Assembly (NCBI GenBank): GCA_963731665.1
Contig: CAVSWP010000011.1
Span: forward strand, 992,001 to 1,056,000
DNA: 64,000 nucleotides
Source of the DNA: Chersky-840 sp035604715
Lineage (GTDB): Bacteria > Actinomycetota > Acidimicrobiia > Acidimicrobiales > UBA8190
Reading direction: 5' to 3'
Part shown: piece by piece, positions 61,797 to 64,000 of the stretch
How positions within the stretch are numbered: the stretch's first letter is position 1
Layout of the letters: every line of letters starts with the position of its first letter
Made by a program: the position numbers and the translations under genes
The notes under the pieces: generated by a model
What the model saw: the letters and a program-made list of their open reading frames with translations, nothing else
Told to the model about the DNA's origin: nothing
The model's database searches: none

Positions 61797-62443
61797 CGAG
61801 CGTGTACGTGCGGTGTCTATGGCGAGGCGTCTCGCGACTCGGCTTGAACGATCCTGATACAGCCGTCCGTCGTACTCGTCTCCGTGAGACGCGATCACGA
61901 TCTCACAAAGCGCGTATCGGATTGACCAGTGTGTCACTGGTCATTGTCCTCGCTTCCGCTGGCTGTGGCGCGACCACATCGTCGAGCCTCGCCAGTGCCC
62001 GCGTCCCGCTCCCGGCCGGGAGACAACCCTCCCAGATCGCCAAGATGGTCTGTGGGGCGGACGCCCAGGAGAAATTCGCCACGATCCTCGGCGTCAAGGC
62101 CGTGGTGACAGCACCAACGTGGACCGGTCACCTCTATTCGTGTCGGTATGCGTATCCGAGCGGATACTTCACCTTGTCGGTCAAAGAGCTCTCCAGTTGG
62201 GGCCAGACGCTTGGCTATTACAGGCGACTGCGCTCGGGACTCGGTGTCGACTCGACGTTCCCCAAGCTGGGGCAGGGCGGCTACTCAACAAGAGATGGCT
62301 CAGTCGTCGTGCGCAAGGACTGGAAGGTGCTGTTGGTCGACGACACCGGTCTCCCCGCCGAGTTCGGGAATCCGCCAACTTCGCCCGGAAACGTCGCGGT
62401 GATCGTCGCCAACGTCATTCTCGGCTGCTGGGACGGGGACTGA
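61793..62443 (+). CDS. Putative lipoprotein
   Basis: Up to 216 residues. LTSVSLVIVLASAGCGATTSS contains a lipobox (ASAGC), so the mature protein is anchored on the outer face of the membrane. GTG 61793 overlaps the BlaI stop, but it leaves about 40 basic residues before the hydrophobic stretch, so a later start (TTG near 61922) is likely. The mature part holds three Cys (MVCGADAQEKF, YSCRYAYPSG, ILGCWDGD) and no known domain. Probably the last gene of the BlaI operon. Confidence 0.68.
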   Translation: MTSVYVRCLWRGVSRLGLNDPDTAVRRTRLRETRSRSHKARIGLTSVSLVIVLASAGCGATTSSSLASARVPLPAGRQPSQIAKMVCGADAQEKFATILGVKAVVTAPTWTGHLYSCRYAYPSGYFTLSVKELSSWGQTLGYYRRLRSGLGVDSTFPKLGQGGYSTRDGSVVVRKDWKVLLVDDTGLPAEFGNPPTSPGNVAVIVANVILGCWDGD

Positions 62444-62779
62444 CACCGGCGCCTGGTTCTGGGTAGCGCCAGCGGACGCCGCCTGACCAGTTGGACGGCC
62501 CGGCTCACACCGCCTGATATCACCGGTTCCATCGGTTCCGGACGGCCGGCCCTGGTCATTTGCCCAGGTCAAGCAGAGTAAGGAGGGCGTCGTCGGGGTT
62601 CGAAAGCGTTCCCGCGGGCTCCGCCCGCACGCCACCAACCGGGGCGGGCTCTGCCTGATGCTCAAGCCAGGTGCATTCGGCGACGACAAAGAGGACGGCA
62701 GAGATGGTCGTTCCGGGCAGCGCGCCCAGACCCGGGACGCCGGGAGGGACCGGGAACCGGTGGCGAGGAGCGCGACATC
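62444..62779. other. 336-base gap with no gene
   Basis: No coding frame is convincing. A hairpin GCGGGC/GCCCGC (62614-62619 with 62623-62628) and a short CGGTTCC repeat near 62525 are visible. Nothing else was recognised. Confidence 0.5.
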
Positions 62780-63964
62780 ATGACGGCTTCCCCAGGCACG
62801 GGGGGCGACCTCTTCATTGCGAAGAGGGGAAAGTTCGCGCGGTCCTCGGGACGCAAGAAGGCAGTCGTCGACCCTCGGCCCCCCGGCCGTAGCGCCGGAC
62901 AGGCTGGGTTGGACCCCGACCAACTTCGGGAGCACCGCCAGAAGCTCATCCGCGTCACCATCGCCAATCGTTCCCACGGAACCGTCTTTCAACCGATCGT
63001 CGACCTGAAGAGCGGCGGCGCCGTGGGAGCCGAGGCCCTGGCCCGGTTCCCGGAGCCCCCGATCCGGCCCCCCGACGTGTGGTTCGCCGAAGCAGCCTCG
63101 GTGGGCCTCGGCATCGAATTGGAGATGGCCGCTCTGCGCCTGGCCCTGGAACAGTTGCGCCATCTCCCCACCGGCCTCTACCTGTCGCTCAACGCCTCGG
63201 TCGAAACCATCATGTCCGAGGAGTTCGGGTCGTGTTTCGCCGATGTCCCCGCCGAGCGGGTCGTGCTCGAGCTGACCGAGCACACCGAGGTCCTCGACTA
63301 CCTCCAGTTCGAACAGACCATCGCCAACCTGCGCTCCAAAGGGGTGAGGCTGGCGGTCGACGACGCCGGTGCCGGGTATTCCAGCTTCCGCCATATCCTC
63401 AACTTGCATCCCGACGTCATCAAGCTCGACATCGGCCTGACGCGCGGCATCGACGGCGATCCGGCCCGGCGAGCCCTGGGGTCGGCCCTCCTGACGTTCG
63501 GACTGGACGCCTACAACGCCTCCATCGTGGCCGAAGGCATCGAGACCGAGGGTGAGTTCTCCACGCTTCGGGCCCTGGGGTGTCCCTTCGGCCAGGGCTA
63601 CTACCTGGGCCGGCCGGGCAAGCTCCGGGTGGAGCGGCCCGAACCCGCTCCCGTCGAAGGCCTGTGGCGCCCGACCCCGGGCGCGTCATCGAAGCCCGCC
63701 GCGCCTCGCGCCGACGCCACCCCGCACGACGCGCCACGAGCCCGTGTCGAGGAGCCGCGCCCTGCGCAACCGGTCCCGGTCGTGATCGACGCCCAGCCCG
63801 GCGCCGACCCCGCCGCCGGTGGCCTTGCCCCCCCGGACAAGGCCCACCATGACGACCACGCCGAATTCATGGCGCTGGTACGGGAGATCCAGGACCGCCA
63901 CGACGACGGCAGCGACAGGCTGCACCGCCGCCGGTCGCCGCTCAAGGCTCTGCGCACGCGCTAG
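62780..63964 (+). CDS. EAL-domain protein (c-di-GMP phosphodiesterase-like)
   Basis: A 394-residue protein with a basic head (1-55), an EAL domain (about 60-295) and a disordered Pro/Ala/Asp tail (295-394). Motifs: GAEALARF (EAL), LSLNASVETI, VVLELTEHTEV, DDAGAGYSSFRHIL in place of the usual DDFGTGYSS, KLDIGLTRGID and VAEGIETEGEF. The metal-binding Asp pair and Glu residues are kept, so activity is possible, but the FGT change could weaken it. ATG 62780 is chosen as first in frame; no clear ribosome-binding site. No sensor domain is attached. Confidence 0.9.
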   Translation: MTASPGTGGDLFIAKRGKFARSSGRKKAVVDPRPPGRSAGQAGLDPDQLREHRQKLIRVTIANRSHGTVFQPIVDLKSGGAVGAEALARFPEPPIRPPDVWFAEAASVGLGIELEMAALRLALEQLRHLPTGLYLSLNASVETIMSEEFGSCFADVPAERVVLELTEHTEVLDYLQFEQTIANLRSKGVRLAVDDAGAGYSSFRHILNLHPDVIKLDIGLTRGIDGDPARRALGSALLTFGLDAYNASIVAEGIETEGEFSTLRALGCPFGQGYYLGRPGKLRVERPEPAPVEGLWRPTPGASSKPAAPRADATPHDAPRARVEEPRPAQPVPVVIDAQPGADPAAGGLAPPDKAHHDDHAEFMALVREIQDRHDDGSDRLHRRRSPLKALRTR

Positions 63965-64000
63965 CCGCCGGCCTCGTGGGAGGCCCGGAAGCTATCCGAC

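Overview
The window is very GC-rich, densely coded chromosomal DNA on both strands. The gene set points to a high-GC actinobacterium: GAF-ANTAR proteins, an LPxTG-type surface protein, an F420-type luciferase-like oxidoreductase, a wax-ester-synthase fragment, many GTG/TTG starts and several starts that look leaderless. A deep-branching class such as Acidimicrobiia is a guess. No phage, insertion sequence or CRISPR array was seen. Two genes (Nudix at 13.5-14.0 kb, P450 at 51.8-53.1 kb) are each split by one base at a G/C homopolymer, so they may be pseudogenes or sequence errors.

Layout. 0-2.8 kb: a partial TrhA-like membrane protein, a small unknown gene, a hairpin-rich stretch with no clear gene, and a citrate synthase with an N-terminal helix-turn-helix. 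2.8-7 kb: a divergent second citrate synthase with N-terminal CBS domains, then a MarR/ABC exporter operon. 7-13.5 kb: a lipid (acyl-CoA) cluster with two APH-like phosphotransferases, an acyl-CoA ligase, an acyl-CoA dehydrogenase and an SDR. 13.5-16.6 kb: broken Nudix gene, a secreted CAP-like protein behind a possible c-di-AMP riboswitch, and a cell-wall-anchored DUF3494 protein. 17-28.7 kb: a signalling island with a GAF-GGDEF-EAL protein, two large hybrid histidine kinases, an Hpt protein, a single receiver, a small protein with a duplicated motif and two GAF-ANTAR proteins. 28.7-41.3 kb: three DHA2 efflux pumps with MerR, TetR or fused winged-helix regulators, a repeat-rich secreted protein, an O-antigen-ligase-like protein, an LLM oxidoreductase, NAD-formate dehydrogenase and a DUF998 protein. 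41.4-49.4 kb: FAD oxidoreductase, a second MarR/ABC operon (two half-transporters), a PAS-GGDEF-EAL protein and tRNA-Gly(CCC). 49.4-57.9 kb: Fur/NiCoT pair, cupin, broken P450, an FtsX-type permease with an ABC ATPase fused to a cyclic-nucleotide-binding domain, DUF899, and a PAS/metallo-beta-lactamase pair. 58-64 kb: truncated wax ester synthase next to a PPOX gene, a DinB-type protein, an operon of two membrane proteins with a cysteine-rich BlaI regulator and a lipoprotein, and an EAL protein.

Themes. Cyclic-di-GMP turnover (three EAL proteins, two with GGDEF) and phosphorelay signalling dominate. Most exporters sit with their own regulator, often behind a visible operator. The least described pieces are the signalling island with its duplicated-motif protein, the ABC-cNMP fusion, the BlaI/DUF5134 operon, the divergent HTH/CBS citrate synthases and the SPVG-repeat protein.
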